From Streptococcus australis (lineage in GTDB: Bacteria; Bacillota; Bacilli; Lactobacillales; Streptococcaceae): a stretch of DNA of 64,000 bases. The position numbers and the translations under genes were made by a program. Below the pieces are notes generated by a model that worked only from the letters and a program-made list of their open reading frames with translations, was not told the origin of the DNA and made no database searches. The stretch is taken from positions 263,010 through 327,009 of the forward strand of contig NZ_RJPZ01000003.1 of the NCBI RefSeq assembly GCF_003943615.1, written 5' to 3'. Below are positions 36,743-47,464 of this stretch, in pieces. The stretch's first letter is position 1, and every line of letters begins with the position of its first letter.

Positions 36743-38715
36743 TCTTCTTCCTCCTTATCCTTTTGGACCTCTTCTTGAATACAGTCAATCAACTGGGCAC
36801 GAACCTGATCTATTGTTGCACCTTCCAATTGAGAAGCCGCAGAATTAAAATGACCTCCGCCTCCCATTTGCTCCATAATTTTTTGCACGTTGACTTTGCT
36901 TCTGCTTCGAGCTGAAATGGAAATGCTTCCCTGTTCATTCAAAGCAATAACAAAGGTAGCTTCAATTTTGGACATGGCCAACATACTATCCGCTGCTTTA
37001 CTAATGGTAACTGTTCCATAAGGAACATCTTCTGTTCCCGTTGCCACAATAATATGTGGGAAGACCATTTGACCATTTAGGATCAATTCATTTACTTCGC
37101 GGTACTCATCGAAGTTAATAGCTGAAATTTCCTGGATGAGGACACTATCACTGCCTCTGCTTCTCAAATAACTAGCTACATCAAATGTACGACTTGTCAC
37201 ACGAACTGAGAAATTCTTGGTATCCAACATAATACCTGCCATCAGAACACTGGCTTGAATCTTATTCAAGCGGTTCTTCTTAGAATTCTGGAACTGAAGC
37301 AATTCAGTAACCAACTCACTCGCACTACTTGCACCACTTTCAATATAAGTGATCATGGCATTTTCAGGGAAGTCTTCATCCCGTCTATGATGATCAATGA
37401 CAATAACTTGGGAAAACTTCTCATACAAATCATTTGAAAGCGTAAGAGCTGTCTTCGAATGGTCCACCATAATCAAAAGGGATTGATCCGTTACCATCCG
37501 TAAAGCATCTGAAACCGTTAATAGTTTAGTCGCTCCATCTGATTGAATTTTTTCAACCGCTCGTTCGATATCCTGAGCCATGGACGTATCATCATAAACT
37601 GCATAAGAGCGTTCGTTGATATTGTTTGCAAATAATTGCATCCCAATCGATGCTCCTAAAGCATCCATATCTAATTTTTTGTGGCCAACAACAAATACCT
37701 GATCAACCGATTTAATTTTTTCGGAAATAGCTGTCATCATAGCACGAGTTCGCGTACGAGTGCGCTTGATAGAAGAAGCTGTCCCACCTCCAAAGAAAAT
37801 AGGATCCTTACCTTCTTCTCTTTCTTTCACAACCGCTTGATCGCCTCCTCGGACTTCAGCTAAGTTTAGATTCGATAAAGCAACTCTACCAATTTGATCA
37901 TGATTGCCGTCCCCGTATGAGAATCCCATACTTACTGTAATTGGTAATTCACGATTTTTTGCTTCCTCACGGAATTGGTCAATAATAGAAAATTTGGATT
38001 CCATTAATTGTTCAAGGACCGTATAGTCGGTAAAGAGATAAAAACGATCCATCCCAACTCTTCGGTAAAACATATGGTATTTTTCCGAGAATTCTTCAAC
38101 AAAGTTTGCAATAAATCCATTGATGCTACTGATATCTGAATCAGACACAACATCTTCTAAGTCATCATAGTTGTCTACAGACATAATCCCGATAACCGGT
38201 CTAGTGGTAACAAGACCGACGTTGGCTTCGTACTCGCTTGAAGCATCAAAAAAATAAACGACACTGGCTTGGGAATCCAGATAAACCGAATATTTTTTAT
38301 CCCCAATGGTTGCGTAATGGCCTTTACCCTCAAAAGGAATTGCCAAAACTTGTTGCAGGTATTCCACATCAAATTGTCCATCCTCAGTGGAGAAAATCAA
38401 CTCCGCATAGGGATTAAACCACTCGACTTCATTGGTTTCACCGTTTACCTTGATCACACCAACTGGCATTTTATCCAGTAGCGAGGCCAATCCATTTTCA
38501 GCCTGATGATTGACATATTGAATTTGTTCTAACTCATCTAACTCTACTTGCTTTAATTGATGAAGAAAAAGATAGATGACACCAGAAAGAATCAACAGAA
38601 TCACAAATAAATTTGCAATTGTGCCACCCATTAATCTGGAACTGATGGCTAATATAATAAATGCTAACAAACCTACCATACAATAATGGATAGGAGTCAT
38701 ACGAAATTTTTTCAT
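36739..38715 (-). CDS. gdpP: Cyclic-di-AMP phosphodiesterase GdpP
   Basis: 658 residues with start MKKFRM at 38715, behind AGAGG; the upstream ATG at 38736 lies inside the -10 element and cannot be used. Two N-terminal membrane helices (about 8-53), a PAS-like domain (about 75-150), a degenerate GGDEF domain (about 165-300), and a DHH/DHHA1 phosphodiesterase (about 330-650). Metal-site residues include [11 protein letters not shown] and DHH at 441-443, followed by the [10 protein letters not shown] motif near the end. It hydrolyses c-di-AMP and so affects wall, osmotic and competence physiology. Confidence 0.95.
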   Translation of the reverse strand: MKKFRMTPIHYCMVGLLAFIILAISSRLMGGTIANLFVILLILSGVIYLFLHQLKQVELDELEQIQYVNHQAENGLASLLDKMPVGVIKVNGETNEVEWFNPYAELIFSTEDGQFDVEYLQQVLAIPFEGKGHYATIGDKKYSVYLDSQASVVYFFDASSEYEANVGLVTTRPVIGIMSVDNYDDLEDVVSDSDISSINGFIANFVEEFSEKYHMFYRRVGMDRFYLFTDYTVLEQLMESKFSIIDQFREEAKNRELPITVSMGFSYGDGNHDQIGRVALSNLNLAEVRGGDQAVVKEREEGKDPIFFGGGTASSIKRTRTRTRAMMTAISEKIKSVDQVFVVGHKKLDMDALGASIGMQLFANNINERSYAVYDDTSMAQDIERAVEKIQSDGATKLLTVSDALRMVTDQSLLIMVDHSKTALTLSNDLYEKFSQVIVIDHHRRDEDFPENAMITYIESGASSASELVTELLQFQNSKKNRLNKIQASVLMAGIMLDTKNFSVRVTSRTFDVASYLRSRGSDSVLIQEISAINFDEYREVNELILNGQMVFPHIIVATGTEDVPYGTVTISKAADSMLAMSKIEATFVIALNEQGSISISARSRSKVNVQKIMEQMGGGGHFNSAASQLEGATIDQVRAQLIDCIQEEVQKDKEEEE

Positions 38716-38734
38716 CATAAACCTCTGTTGGGCC

Positions 38735-38743
38735 ATTATACCA
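38735..38743 (-). promoter_or_regulatory. gdpP promoter (extended -10)
   Basis: Minus strand TGGTATAAT, about 20 bases upstream of the chosen start. No clear -35. Confidence 0.55.
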
Positions 38744-38845
38744 TAAAATATAAGAAAAAGCGAGGCCAGTCAAGCCTTTCCGCCAAACAAACGGCTGACA
38801 TCGATCATGGATTGATCGCTCACTTGTCAAGTGTTGTAAAGGATG

Positions 38846-38861
38846 TTTACACCGTTGTAAA
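38846..38861. promoter_or_regulatory. Palindrome TTTACA-N4-TGTAAA upstream of gdpP
   Basis: TTTACACCGTTGTAAA, with another TGTAAA at 38835-38840. The same TTTACA-N4-TGTAAA form occurs at 42715. Function not known. Confidence 0.3.
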
Positions 38862-38871
38862 TAAACCATAA

Positions 38872-38904
38872 AATGAGAAAAGAAGTAGCTATTCAGCCAC
38901 TTCC
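38872..38904 (-). terminator. mnmG terminator
   Basis: Minus strand: GAAGTGGCT, short loop, AGCTACTTC, then TTTTCTCATTTT. Confidence 0.65.
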
Positions 38905-38929
38905 TCCACCTATTTACATCCTCATCAAG

Positions 38930-40843
38930 TTAGGATTCTTTTTCTTGGTTCTTAGAAATACTCCGGCTCTTGCCTTCAAGATAAACCATCAAGATAGAAA
39001 TATCAGCTGGGTTGACACCTGAAATCCGACTAGCTTGACCAATGGTCTCTGGATTAATCAGTTTGAACTTCTGACGAGCTTCTGTTGCGATGGAGTCAAT
39101 ATCATCCCAGTCAATATTGGCAGGAATTCGTTTTTCTTCCATTCGTTTCATCTTTTCAACCTGATCTAAAGCTTTTGAGATATAACCCTCATACTTAATT
39201 TCTGTTTCAATCAGTTCGATGATCTTATCATCTAACTCTTCAGCAGCTGGTCCGATAAAGTTGACAACATCTTGATAGGATACCTCTGGTCGACGTAAAA
39301 ATTCTTTGGCAGTGACTGCATCTGTTAATGGTTTGAAGCCAAGTGCTGTGACTTTTTCATTGGTTTCCTTTACAGGTTTTAACTTGATACTGTCAAGACG
39401 TTTCATCTCGTTTTCAAACTGATACTTCTTGGTTTCAAAACGTTGCCAACGTTCATCGTCAACCAAACCAACCTCGCGCCCAATTTCTGTCAAGCGCATA
39501 TCTGCGTTATCATGACGTAGAATCAAGCGATACTCAGCACGACTGGTTAACAAACGATAGGGCTCGACTGTTCCTTTAGTCACCAAATCATCAATCATGA
39601 CCCCGATATAGCCGTCGCTTCGTTTCAAAATGAGTTCTGGCTTTCCTTGAATTTTCAGAGCCGCATTAATCCCTGCCACAATTCCTTGGCCAGCAGCTTC
39701 CTCATATCCAGATGTTCCATTCGTTTGGCCCGCTGTAAAGAGACCTGATATTTTCTTTGTTTCTAAAGTTGCCCGTAACTGATGTGGAAGAACCATATCA
39801 TACTCAATTGCATAACCGGTACGCATCATCTCAGCATTTTCTAGCCCCTTGATTGAATGAACTAGTTCTCTTTGCACATCTTCTGGTAAACTTGTTGACA
39901 AACCTTGGACATATACTTCTTCTGTATTGCGTCCTTCTGGCTCTAGGAAAAGCTGGTGACGTTCCTTGTCAGCAAAGCGAACAATCTTATCTTCAATGGA
40001 TGGACAATAACGAGGCCCTACGCCCTTTACAACACCTGTAAACATCGGAGCCCGGTGTAAATTACTGTTGATGATCTCATGGCTTTGACTATTGGTATAG
40101 GTTAACCAACAAGGGATTTGATCCTTTAGATAGTCCTCGTCTCGTGAATTGTAAGAAAAGTGATTTGGATTTTCATCACCAGGTTGAATTTCTGTTTCCT
40201 CATAATTGATTGACGATGCCTTTACACGAGGTGGCGTCCCTGTTTTGAAACGACCAATTTCAAGGCCCAGGTCTCTTAAATTATCTGCTAGTTTAATCGA
40301 AGCAAGGCTGTGATTTGGTCCTGACGAATACTTGAGATCTCCAATAATAATTTCTCCTCTGAGAGCTGTTCCTGTCGTGACAATAACAGCCTTAGCTCCA
40401 TAGGCTTGGTGGGTCGCTGTTACAACTCCTCTGACCTTTCCATCTTCGACGATGATCTCATCAATAACTGACTGGCGAAGGGTCAAGTTTTCTTGGTTCT
40501 CAACCGTCTTGCGCATTTCCTTAGAATAAAGTTCCTTATCCGCTTGGGCACGAAGCGCACGGACTGCTGGCCCCTTTCCTGTATTCAACATCTTCATTTG
40601 AATGTAGGACTTGTCAATATTCTTAGCCATCTCTCCACCGAGGGCATCTACCTCACGGACCACAATCCCTTTTGCAGAACCACCAATCGAAGGATTACAT
40701 GGCAAAAACGCCAACATTTCTATATTGATGGTTGCAAGTAGAACTTTACAACCCATGCGGCTCGCAGCAAGCGAAGCTTCTACACCCGCATGCCCCGCTC
40801 CGATTACAATAATATCGTATTCTTCTATAAAATTATAAGTCAT
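38930..40843 (-). CDS. mnmG: tRNA uridine-5-carboxymethylaminomethyl modification enzyme MnmG (GidA)
   Basis: 637-residue FAD protein that, with MnmE, installs cmnm5 on wobble U34 of certain tRNAs. The N-terminal dinucleotide loop [13 protein letters not shown] (about 11-23), the NPSIGG segment near 50 and the [19 protein letters not shown] signature (about 370) are present. The C-terminal helical domain binds MnmE and tRNA. Starts eight bases after the NUDIX gene, in a run with mnmA, whose product modifies the same base. Confidence 0.96.
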   Translation of the reverse strand: MTYNFIEEYDIIVIGAGHAGVEASLAASRMGCKVLLATINIEMLAFLPCNPSIGGSAKGIVVREVDALGGEMAKNIDKSYIQMKMLNTGKGPAVRALRAQADKELYSKEMRKTVENQENLTLRQSVIDEIIVEDGKVRGVVTATHQAYGAKAVIVTTGTALRGEIIIGDLKYSSGPNHSLASIKLADNLRDLGLEIGRFKTGTPPRVKASSINYEETEIQPGDENPNHFSYNSRDEDYLKDQIPCWLTYTNSQSHEIINSNLHRAPMFTGVVKGVGPRYCPSIEDKIVRFADKERHQLFLEPEGRNTEEVYVQGLSTSLPEDVQRELVHSIKGLENAEMMRTGYAIEYDMVLPHQLRATLETKKISGLFTAGQTNGTSGYEEAAGQGIVAGINAALKIQGKPELILKRSDGYIGVMIDDLVTKGTVEPYRLLTSRAEYRLILRHDNADMRLTEIGREVGLVDDERWQRFETKKYQFENEMKRLDSIKLKPVKETNEKVTALGFKPLTDAVTAKEFLRRPEVSYQDVVNFIGPAAEELDDKIIELIETEIKYEGYISKALDQVEKMKRMEEKRIPANIDWDDIDSIATEARQKFKLINPETIGQASRISGVNPADISILMVYLEGKSRSISKNQEKES

Positions 40844-40851
40844 CTTTTCTC

Positions 40852-41307
40852 CTATTCCTCCAGTTTAATATGTCGTAATTGTCCGTCCCATTCTGGTAAG
40901 GCCGTTTTTAGAAATGCCGGCTTCAGATCAACACTAGATAAGGCATCTAAAGCAAGCCACCGGCAAGGTAAGGACTTTGTATCTTCCTGCATGGCTAAAG
41001 GGGCATCTTCTAGCAAGTCCACAAAATAATGAAATTCTATGTTATGGTAGTGGATTCCAGCTTGTTTAAAGCGATTTTCAACAATGAAAGCTAGCTGACC
41101 AGCTCTAGATGCAACGCCAAGTTCTTCTTTTACTTCTCGAACAACAGCAGCTTCTGTAGCTTCATTCACTTCAAGAGCGCCACCGATTGTATAAAAACCA
41201 TCCTTATCTTCTATGACCAACAACCGACCATCTTCTACAATTAAGGCAGTGGCTCTCACACCAAAGACCGTCTGATTCAACTTGGTCCGAAAATCCTGTT
41301 CTTGCAT
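40852..41307 (-). CDS. NUDIX hydrolase
   Basis: 151 residues with start [10 protein letters not shown] at 41307, behind AAGGAAG; the longer frame to 41379 lacks a ribosome site. The NUDIX box reads [23 protein letters not shown] (about 47-69) and fits GX5EX7REUXEEXGU. The substrate is not predictable; house-cleaning of nucleotides is possible. Sits between mnmA and mnmG in a conserved streptococcal order. Confidence 0.87.
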   Translation of the reverse strand: MQEQDFRTKLNQTVFGVRATALIVEDGRLLVIEDKDGFYTIGGALEVNEATEAAVVREVKEELGVASRAGQLAFIVENRFKQAGIHYHNIEFHYFVDLLEDAPLAMQEDTKSLPCRWLALDALSSVDLKPAFLKTALPEWDGQLRHIKLEE

Positions 41308-41444
41308 GTTACTTCCTTTCGAAACGACACAAAAATAGTCAAAACTCTGAGAAGTGCAGGACAAAAAAGCCTGCAACATCCATGAGCTTTGACCATCATT
41401 TCTATTGCTGTTATTATTGTAGCAAATTGAGCAAATTTGTCAAT

Positions 41445-42590
<1,146 letters not shown>

Positions 42591-42591
42591 T

Positions 42592-42634
42592 CACGATTGA
42601 AGGTCGTGGTTTGCTTCAACGATTGAAGGTCGTT
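42592..42634 (-). repeat. Two direct 17-nt hairpin units in the mnmA leader
   Basis: CACGATTGAAGGTCGTG (42592-42608) and AACGATTGAAGGTCGTT (42618-42634). The outer base differs between copies, but both copies keep their own pairing (C-G in one, A-T in the other), which suggests that the stem matters. Confidence 0.6.
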
Positions 42635-42714
42635 TTGAGCATTATCAATTGTAACACGCTTTATAGTAGAAAACAAGCATCTTGCCATTCTTCTGATTAG
42701 CTATTCTATTTACG

Positions 42715-42730
42715 TTTACAGCTCTGTAAA
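42715..42730. promoter_or_regulatory. Palindrome TTTACA-N4-TGTAAA between LysM gene and mnmA
   Basis: TTTACAGCTCTGTAAA, the same form as at 38846. It lies next to the LysM terminator on the mnmA side. Function unknown. Confidence 0.3.
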
Positions 42731-42732
42731 TC

Positions 42733-42765
42733 AAAAAAGAGTCCAATTGCTGAACTCTTTCATCT
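42733..42765 (-). terminator. Terminator of the first LysM gene
   Basis: Minus strand: AAAGAGTTCA, short loop, TTGGACTCTTTTTTGA, directly after the stop. Confidence 0.75.
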
Positions 42766-42768
42766 ACT

Positions 42769-43281
42769 TTAATACCAGCCATTAGCCAACCAGAAGTTTT
42801 TAGCTGCAGACCATGATCCATAGCGGTTAACAACGTATTGATTGGCTACTTTCTCCTGATTTGCTTCGGATAAATCACCGTTTAAATAAGAAAGGGATAA
42901 CTGGTAACGACCATAATATTGCCCGTTTTGAGCTGTATAACTGCCACTTGATTCTTTCTGAGCAATCCATTCTTTAGCTGCTGCATCTTCAGCACTCAAG
43001 CCATCTGAAGCAGATAACGTAGTGGTTGCTTGCTCTGTAGTATTAGTTGTTGCCTTGTCATCTTCAATCTCTAAAACTTGACCAACTGTAATGAGGTTGA
43101 CATTGCTAATCTTATTTTTCTGAGCAATGGCATCAACTGTCGTATTCTTCTCCTTAGCGATAGCTGATAAGGTATCCCCAGACTTTACAGTGTAAGATTC
43201 TGCACTGGCGAGAACGGGAATTAACATTCCTGATAATAAGCTAAGTCCGATAACACGTTTTACAAACATTTTTTTATTCAT
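42769..43281 (-). CDS. Secreted LysM protein with lysozyme-like C-terminal domain
   Basis: 170 residues. Signal peptide (about 1-27, LASAES), one LysM peptidoglycan-binding domain (about 29-72, YTVKSGDTLSAIAKEKN), a Thr/Ala-rich linker, and a C-terminal domain (about 105-170, WIAQKESSGSYTAQNGQYYGRYQ...ANGWY) resembling small transglycosylases and aggregation-promoting factors; the Glu in QKES is the likely catalytic residue. Shares domain order and promoter architecture with the LysM gene at 45860. Confidence 0.85.
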   Translation of the reverse strand: MNKKMFVKRVIGLSLLSGMLIPVLASAESYTVKSGDTLSAIAKEKNTTVDAIAQKNKISNVNLITVGQVLEIEDDKATTNTTEQATTTLSASDGLSAEDAAAKEWIAQKESSGSYTAQNGQYYGRYQLSLSYLNGDLSEANQEKVANQYVVNRYGSWSAAKNFWLANGWY

Positions 43282-43309
43282 GGTTTTACACTCCTTTTCT
43301 GTATGTTCT

Positions 43310-43364
43310 CTATCTTACAGAAGAAATGTTTCAGAAATTTTATGAAAATACGTCAAATGTTTCA
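43310..43364 (-). promoter_or_regulatory. Promoter array of the first LysM gene
   Basis: Minus strand: TGAAACATTT (43364..43355), TGAAACATTT (43333..43324) and TGTAAGATAG (43319..43310). The spacings are 31 and 14 bases and are identical in front of the other LysM gene. Without a good -35, TAAGAT may be an activator-dependent -10. Confidence 0.6.
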
Positions 43365-43472
43365 AACATGTGTTAGCGAGAATAAATATTACCTCAAATA
43401 AACTAGTTTTAAGTATCTTTTAAGGTTAAAACAAAATTTCCCTCTTAAATAGAAGAAAACATGCCCTAGATT

Positions 43473-43481
43473 TGTTATAAT
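43473..43481 (+). promoter_or_regulatory. sdaAB promoter (extended -10)
   Basis: TGTTATAAT, about 30 bases before the sdaAB ATG; AAGGAG follows as ribosome site. The -35 is weak. Confidence 0.5.
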
Positions 43482-43511
43482 GAAAGAAAAGAAACCCTAA
43501 GGAGCTGACTG

Positions 43512-44183
43512 ATGAATTCGCTTAAATTCCAATCCGTATTTGATATTATTGGACCGGTTATGATTGGACCTTCTAGTAGCCACACTGCTGGAGCTGTTCG
43601 TATTGGAAAAATTGTCTCTTCAATTTTTGGAGAGGATCCGACAGAAGTTGAATTTCAGTTGTTTAATTCCTTTGCCAAAACCTATCGCGGCCATGGGACA
43701 GATTTGGCCCTTGTAGCTGGTATTTTAGGTATGGACACAGATGATCCAAGAATCCCCAATAGTCTTGAAATTGCTCATGAAAGAGGAATTCGAATCGTCT
43801 GGTCTATTCAAAAGGAGAGCAATGCTCCTCATCCAAATACGACGACCATCACGGTAAAAAATGAGCATAAAACCATCTCCGTCACAGGAATTTCCATTGG
43901 TGGGGGAAATATTCAGGTAACTGAATTAAATGGTTTCGCAATTTCACTGAACATGAACACCCCAACTATTATTATCGTTCACCAAGATGTTCCTGGGATG
44001 ATTGCCCATGTTACAGAAGCCCTTTCCCGTTATGATATCAATATTGCCCAAATGAATGTAACCCGCGAAAAAGCCGGCGAAAAAGCTATCATGATCATTG
44101 AGGTAGATTCTCGAAATTGTGATGAAGCCATTGAGTTAATCCGTCAAATTCCCCATTTACACAATGTGAATTTCTTTCAATAA
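43512..44183 (+). CDS. sdaAB: L-serine dehydratase, beta subunit
   Basis: 223 residues. Together with the alpha chain it deaminates L-serine to pyruvate and ammonia. N-terminal domain with GPSSSHTAGAVRIG (about 18-31), and a C-terminal ACT regulatory domain (about 150-223, IIIVHQDVPGMIAHV). AAGGAG precedes the ATG. sdaAA follows after nine bases. Confidence 0.95.
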   Translation: MNSLKFQSVFDIIGPVMIGPSSSHTAGAVRIGKIVSSIFGEDPTEVEFQLFNSFAKTYRGHGTDLALVAGILGMDTDDPRIPNSLEIAHERGIRIVWSIQKESNAPHPNTTTITVKNEHKTISVTGISIGGGNIQVTELNGFAISLNMNTPTIIIVHQDVPGMIAHVTEALSRYDINIAQMNVTREKAGEKAIMIIEVDSRNCDEAIELIRQIPHLHNVNFFQ

Positions 44184-44192
44184 GGAGACCCC

Positions 44193-45065
44193 ATGTTTTA
44201 TTCAATTACCGAACTAGTTGAGCAAGCGACCCTCCATTATGAAGGAAATGTCGCAGAATTAATGATTGCAACCGAGTTTGAACTAACTGGCCGTGATCGA
44301 GAAGAGGTTCTGACTCTTATGACACGTAATCTTGAGGTGATGAAAGAATCTGTCCACTTAGGCCTCAATGATCAGCTTTCTCGAAGTGGCTTGACAGGAG
44401 GAGATGCTGCAAAACTAGATCGCTATATTCAATCTGGAAAAGCCCTCTCTGACTATACTGTCCTAACTGCTGCCAAAAATGCTATCGCTGTCAACGAACA
44501 CAATGCAAAAATGGGCTTGGTCTGTGCTACTCCAACTGCTGGATCAGCTGGTTGCCTACCTGCTGTTCTTACTTCAGCCATCGAGAAACTCCATTTAGAT
44601 AAACACCAACAATTGGAATTCTTATTAGCGGCTGGAGCCTTTGGACTGGTGATTGCCAACAATGCATCGATTTCTGGAGCTGAGGGAGGCTGTCAAGCAG
44701 AGGTTGGGTCAGCATCTGCTATGAGTGCAGCAGCTTTAACGCTAGCAGCGGGAGGCAGTCCCTACCAAGCTAGCCAAGCTATTTGTTTCGTCATCAAAAA
44801 TATGCTAGGCCTGATTTGTGATCCTGTTGCAGGACTAGTTGAGGTTCCTTGTGTCAAACGAAACGCTATGGGAGCGAGTTATGCATATATTGCAGCGGAT
44901 ATGGCTCTGGCAGGAATTGAATCCAAAATCCCTGTTGATGAAGTCATCGATGCTATGTATCAGGTCGGATCAAGCCTACCAACTGCCTTTAGAGAAACGG
45001 CTGAAGGTGGTCTGGCAACTACTCCAACTGGGAAACGACTACAACAAGAAATTTTCGGAGAGTAA
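44193..45065 (+). CDS. sdaAA: L-serine dehydratase, alpha subunit
   Basis: 290 residues of the iron-sulfur serine dehydratase family. Conserved segments CATPTAGSAGCLPAVL, SISGAEGGCQAEVGSASAM and GLICDPVAGLVEVPC carry the cysteines that hold the oxygen-sensitive [4Fe-4S] cluster. The HAD gene follows by three bases, so all three are probably one transcript. Confidence 0.96.
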   Translation: MFYSITELVEQATLHYEGNVAELMIATEFELTGRDREEVLTLMTRNLEVMKESVHLGLNDQLSRSGLTGGDAAKLDRYIQSGKALSDYTVLTAAKNAIAVNEHNAKMGLVCATPTAGSAGCLPAVLTSAIEKLHLDKHQQLEFLLAAGAFGLVIANNASISGAEGGCQAEVGSASAMSAAALTLAAGGSPYQASQAICFVIKNMLGLICDPVAGLVEVPCVKRNAMGASYAYIAADMALAGIESKIPVDEVIDAMYQVGSSLPTAFRETAEGGLATTPTGKRLQQEIFGE

Positions 45066-45068
45066 TCT

Positions 45069-45695
45069 ATGAAGTATATATTTTTCGACTTGGATGGGAC
45101 CTTAGTCGATAGTTCCGAAGGTATTGAGACCACCTTTCTACACACTTTTAACCTGCTGGGGGTTCCTGCACCTGATAAAAAAACGATTCGAACCTTTATG
45201 GGCCCTCCACTCGAGGTTACATTTACAAACCATGTTCCAAAAGAACTTGTCACAAAAGCTGTAGAAATCTATCGTACCTATTACAAAGAAACCGGCCAAC
45301 AGCAAACCCATCTCTACCCAGGTATCAAAGAACTCCTTCATCAATTGAAGGAATTGGATTACCACTTATTCATCACCACCTCTAAGAATCAGGAAGTGAG
45401 CCTCGAAATAGCCCATTCACTAGGAATTGGTGATTACTTTGAAGGGATTTATGGTTCTATCCCAGGTTCCATGCACAAAGCTGATATCATTCAGCGTGTA
45501 CTGTTGGATCATGAAATTCCAAAAGGTGAGGCTTGTATCGTTGGGGATACTAAATTTGATATCATTGGAGGAAAAACCATTGGCATTCATACAATTGCAG
45601 TCAGTTGGGGTTTTGCACCTCTAAATCAATTAAAAGAGGAAACTCCTGATACCATCATAGACTCTCCCCTAGATTTACTCACTTATTTAAGTTGA
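45069..45695 (+). CDS. HAD-superfamily hydrolase (phosphoglycolate phosphatase-like)
   Basis: 208 residues. HAD motif I FDLDGTLVDSS (about 6-16) contains the nucleophile Asp8 and Asp10; motif II is ITTS; motif IV is VGDTKFD. The cap-1 domain lies between. Substrate cannot be deduced; Gph- or PpaX-like enzymes are the nearest general match. Last gene of the sda transcript. Confidence 0.85.
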   Translation: MKYIFFDLDGTLVDSSEGIETTFLHTFNLLGVPAPDKKTIRTFMGPPLEVTFTNHVPKELVTKAVEIYRTYYKETGQQQTHLYPGIKELLHQLKELDYHLFITTSKNQEVSLEIAHSLGIGDYFEGIYGSIPGSMHKADIIQRVLLDHEIPKGEACIVGDTKFDIIGGKTIGIHTIAVSWGFAPLNQLKEETPDTIIDSPLDLLTYLS

Positions 45696-45726
45696 TAAAG
45701 AGGTTTACAATTTTGTAAACCTCTTT
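45696..45726 (+). terminator. Terminator of the sda operon
   Basis: AAAGAGGTTTACA, ATTT, TGTAAACCTCTTT: a perfect stem, starting right after the HAD stop. Confidence 0.8.
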
Positions 45727-45835
45727 ATGTATGAAATAACGCTAGGGTAAGAGTACACATCGGTCATCAACGTTGACGAATACTATCGTACCTCTTTACA
45801 ATTCTTTCCCACACTTGTCAAGATAAGAAACAAAA

Positions 45836-45862
45836 TAAAAAGAGGGTTTCCCCTCTTTTTTA
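45836..45862 (-). terminator. Terminator of the second LysM gene
   Basis: AAAAAGAGGG and CCCTCTTTTTT with a short loop; it overlaps the LysM stop codon. It works on the minus strand and could also stop read-through from sda. Confidence 0.75.
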
Positions 45863-46498
45863 GTATCCCCAAGCTGAAAGTCCTTGGTTTGAATAGGCAT
45901 TATAAGCTGCTTGAATTTGATCGTCAACTGTAGCAGTTGAACCCCAACCTGGCATTGTTTGGAAAAGACCACTAGCCCCAGACGGGTTGGCTGCGTTCAC
46001 TTGACCATTTGATTCGCGAGCAATGATTGCTTCCCAAGTTGATGCAGGAACACCTGTTAATTCAGCCATTCGAGCCGCTGCATAGGATCCAGTCTCTCCA
46101 GCAGTATTTCCATTAGCAAGTACAATCCCATTTCCAGAATTCGTAACAACTGGTGCCGCATTATAAGTCGCAGTAGTAGTTGTTTCTGCTGCTACTTGAT
46201 TTGTAGAAGATCCAGCTGCTGGTTCTTGACTTACTGTGGCAGTATTTACTTTGTTGATCAATGAGTTTGAACGTTCACCCAACTCAATAATTTGACCAGC
46301 ATGGATCAAATCTTGATTGCTGATTTGATTCAATTCAACAAGCTTTTCGATAGTAGTGTTATTCTTAATCGCAATTTCTGATAAAGTATCACCATTTTTT
46401 ACTTCGTATGTTTCAGCATTCACTACCACACCAGTAACAAAAAGTGAAAGAACTGAGATAATAGAAGTTAATGTCCATTGGACCTTTTTTGTGTTCAT
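45860..46498 (-). CDS. Secreted LysM protein with lytic-transglycosylase-like domain
   Basis: 212 residues with start MNTKKVQW at 46498 (AAGGAG upstream; the preceding TTG is rejected). Signal peptide (about 1-28), LysM domain (about 30-73, [17 protein letters not shown]), Ser/Thr/Ala linker (about 75-138), and a C-terminal lysozyme-like domain (about 140-212) with [12 protein letters not shown], in which Glu is the presumed catalytic acid, and [10 protein letters not shown]. It is probably a peptidoglycan hydrolase at the surface, and a pair with the gene at 42769. Confidence 0.87.
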   Translation of the reverse strand: MNTKKVQWTLTSIISVLSLFVTGVVVNAETYEVKNGDTLSEIAIKNNTTIEKLVELNQISNQDLIHAGQIIELGERSNSLINKVNTATVSQEPAAGSSTNQVAAETTTTATYNAAPVVTNSGNGIVLANGNTAGETGSYAAARMAELTGVPASTWEAIIARESNGQVNAANPSGASGLFQTMPGWGSTATVDDQIQAAYNAYSNQGLSAWGY

Positions 46499-46525
46499 CA
46501 ATACATTCTCCTTTCGAACATAATA

Positions 46526-46580
46526 CTATCTTACACATTAAATGTTACAGTTAGTTATATTTTATGTTACAAAGGTTACA
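46526..46580 (-). promoter_or_regulatory. Promoter array of the second LysM gene
   Basis: Minus strand: TGTAACCTTT (46580..46571), TGTAACATTT (46549..46540) and TGTAAGATAG? read as TGTAAG (46535..46530) with ATAG following to 46526. Spacings of 31 and 14 bases match the first LysM gene exactly, and the distance to the ATG is 28 against 29 bases. Confidence 0.6.
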
Positions 46581-46596
46581 AAAACATGTATTTTTC

Positions 46597-46628
46597 ATGC
46601 AAAAAACGCTATAAATAGCGTTTTTCTT
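46597..46628. terminator. Terminator of the ECF operon
   Basis: AAAAACGCT, five-base loop, AGCGTTTTT, symmetrical; on the minus strand it follows ecfT. Confidence 0.75.
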
Positions 46629-46669
46629 CATCTTTTTAGAAAAAATCCCCTATATGTAGTGGTGGTATT

Positions 46670-47464
46670 CTAATATTTCAACCAAAAAATGAGAGCACCA
46701 ACTGCCACTATAGATAGAATAGCTATACTATCTATGGCTTGCCATTTTAACTGTCTGTATCGGCTTCTTCCCTCTCCACTTTTATAACCTCTTGCCTCCA
46801 TGGCAATTGCAAGAGCATCTGCACGTTTAAAACTTGATGCAAACAAGGGAATTAAAATCGGTATAAAAGAGCGAATCTTTTGAAGGAGATTTCCTTCTCC
46901 AAAATCAACCCCTCTAGCTCTCTGTGCATTCATAATGCGAATTGTATCATCCATCAGAGTGGGGACAAAACGGAGGCTCATAGACAACATGAGCCCAATT
47001 TCATGAGCAGGTACTTTGATCATTTTAAAAGGAGTTAACAGCTTTTCTACTGCATCTGCTAAGCTTAAGGGTGTGGTTGTCAGCGTTAAAATCGTTGAAA
47101 ATACAACAATGAGAATAAAACGACAAAAGATCACACCAGCTTGCGCAAGACCTTTATCCGTTACAGTCAAAAAATAAAATTGAAATAAAGTCTTACCGCC
47201 AGTCGTCGCAAACAACTGAAAGAGTGTGGTGAATGCGATAATAAAGACCATAGACTTCAAGCCATTAATAAAAAAACGGAAGGGGATCTTAGCAATCAAA
47301 ATCAAAGCAAGGGCCAATAAAAATAACAGAACATTCGTCACCACATTATTAGCCCAAAACAAAATAACAATTAATAAGAAAAGTCCCAGTAACTTTGCTC
47401 TTGGATCCATACGATGGAGAATGGAATTACCTGGTACATATCGTCCTAAAATCATACTATTCAT
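46670..47464 (-). CDS. ecfT: ECF transporter transmembrane protein EcfT
   Basis: 264 residues with start [12 protein letters not shown] at 47464, overlapping the ecfA2 stop. Polytopic scaffold of the energy-coupling-factor vitamin transporters. The coupling motif RAxAxxARG appears as NAQRARG (about 185) and, near 217, as [11 protein letters not shown]. It docks the two ATPases encoded just upstream. No substrate-binding S component is in the window, so this is a shared group II module. Confidence 0.94.
   Translation of the reverse strand: MNSMILGRYVPGNSILHRMDPRAKLLGLFLLIVILFWANNVVTNVLLFLLALALILIAKIPFRFFINGLKSMVFIIAFTTLFQLFATTGGKTLFQFYFLTVTDKGLAQAGVIFCRFILIVVFSTILTLTTTPLSLADAVEKLLTPFKMIKVPAHEIGLMLSMSLRFVPTLMDDTIRIMNAQRARGVDFGEGNLLQKIRSFIPILIPLFASSFKRADALAIAMEARGYKSGEGRSRYRQLKWQAIDSIAILSIVAVGALIFWLKY

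Noticed and set aside
45770..45782. Possible ComX box (GACGAATA) between the HAD and LysM genes
   Set aside because: One mismatch from TACGAATA, and no gene starts at the right distance on that strand.
46526..46580. Classical WalR box (TGTWAH-N5-TGTWAH) in the LysM promoter
   Set aside because: Half-sites are present but none of the pairs has exact N5 spacing, so I report the shared array without naming the regulator.
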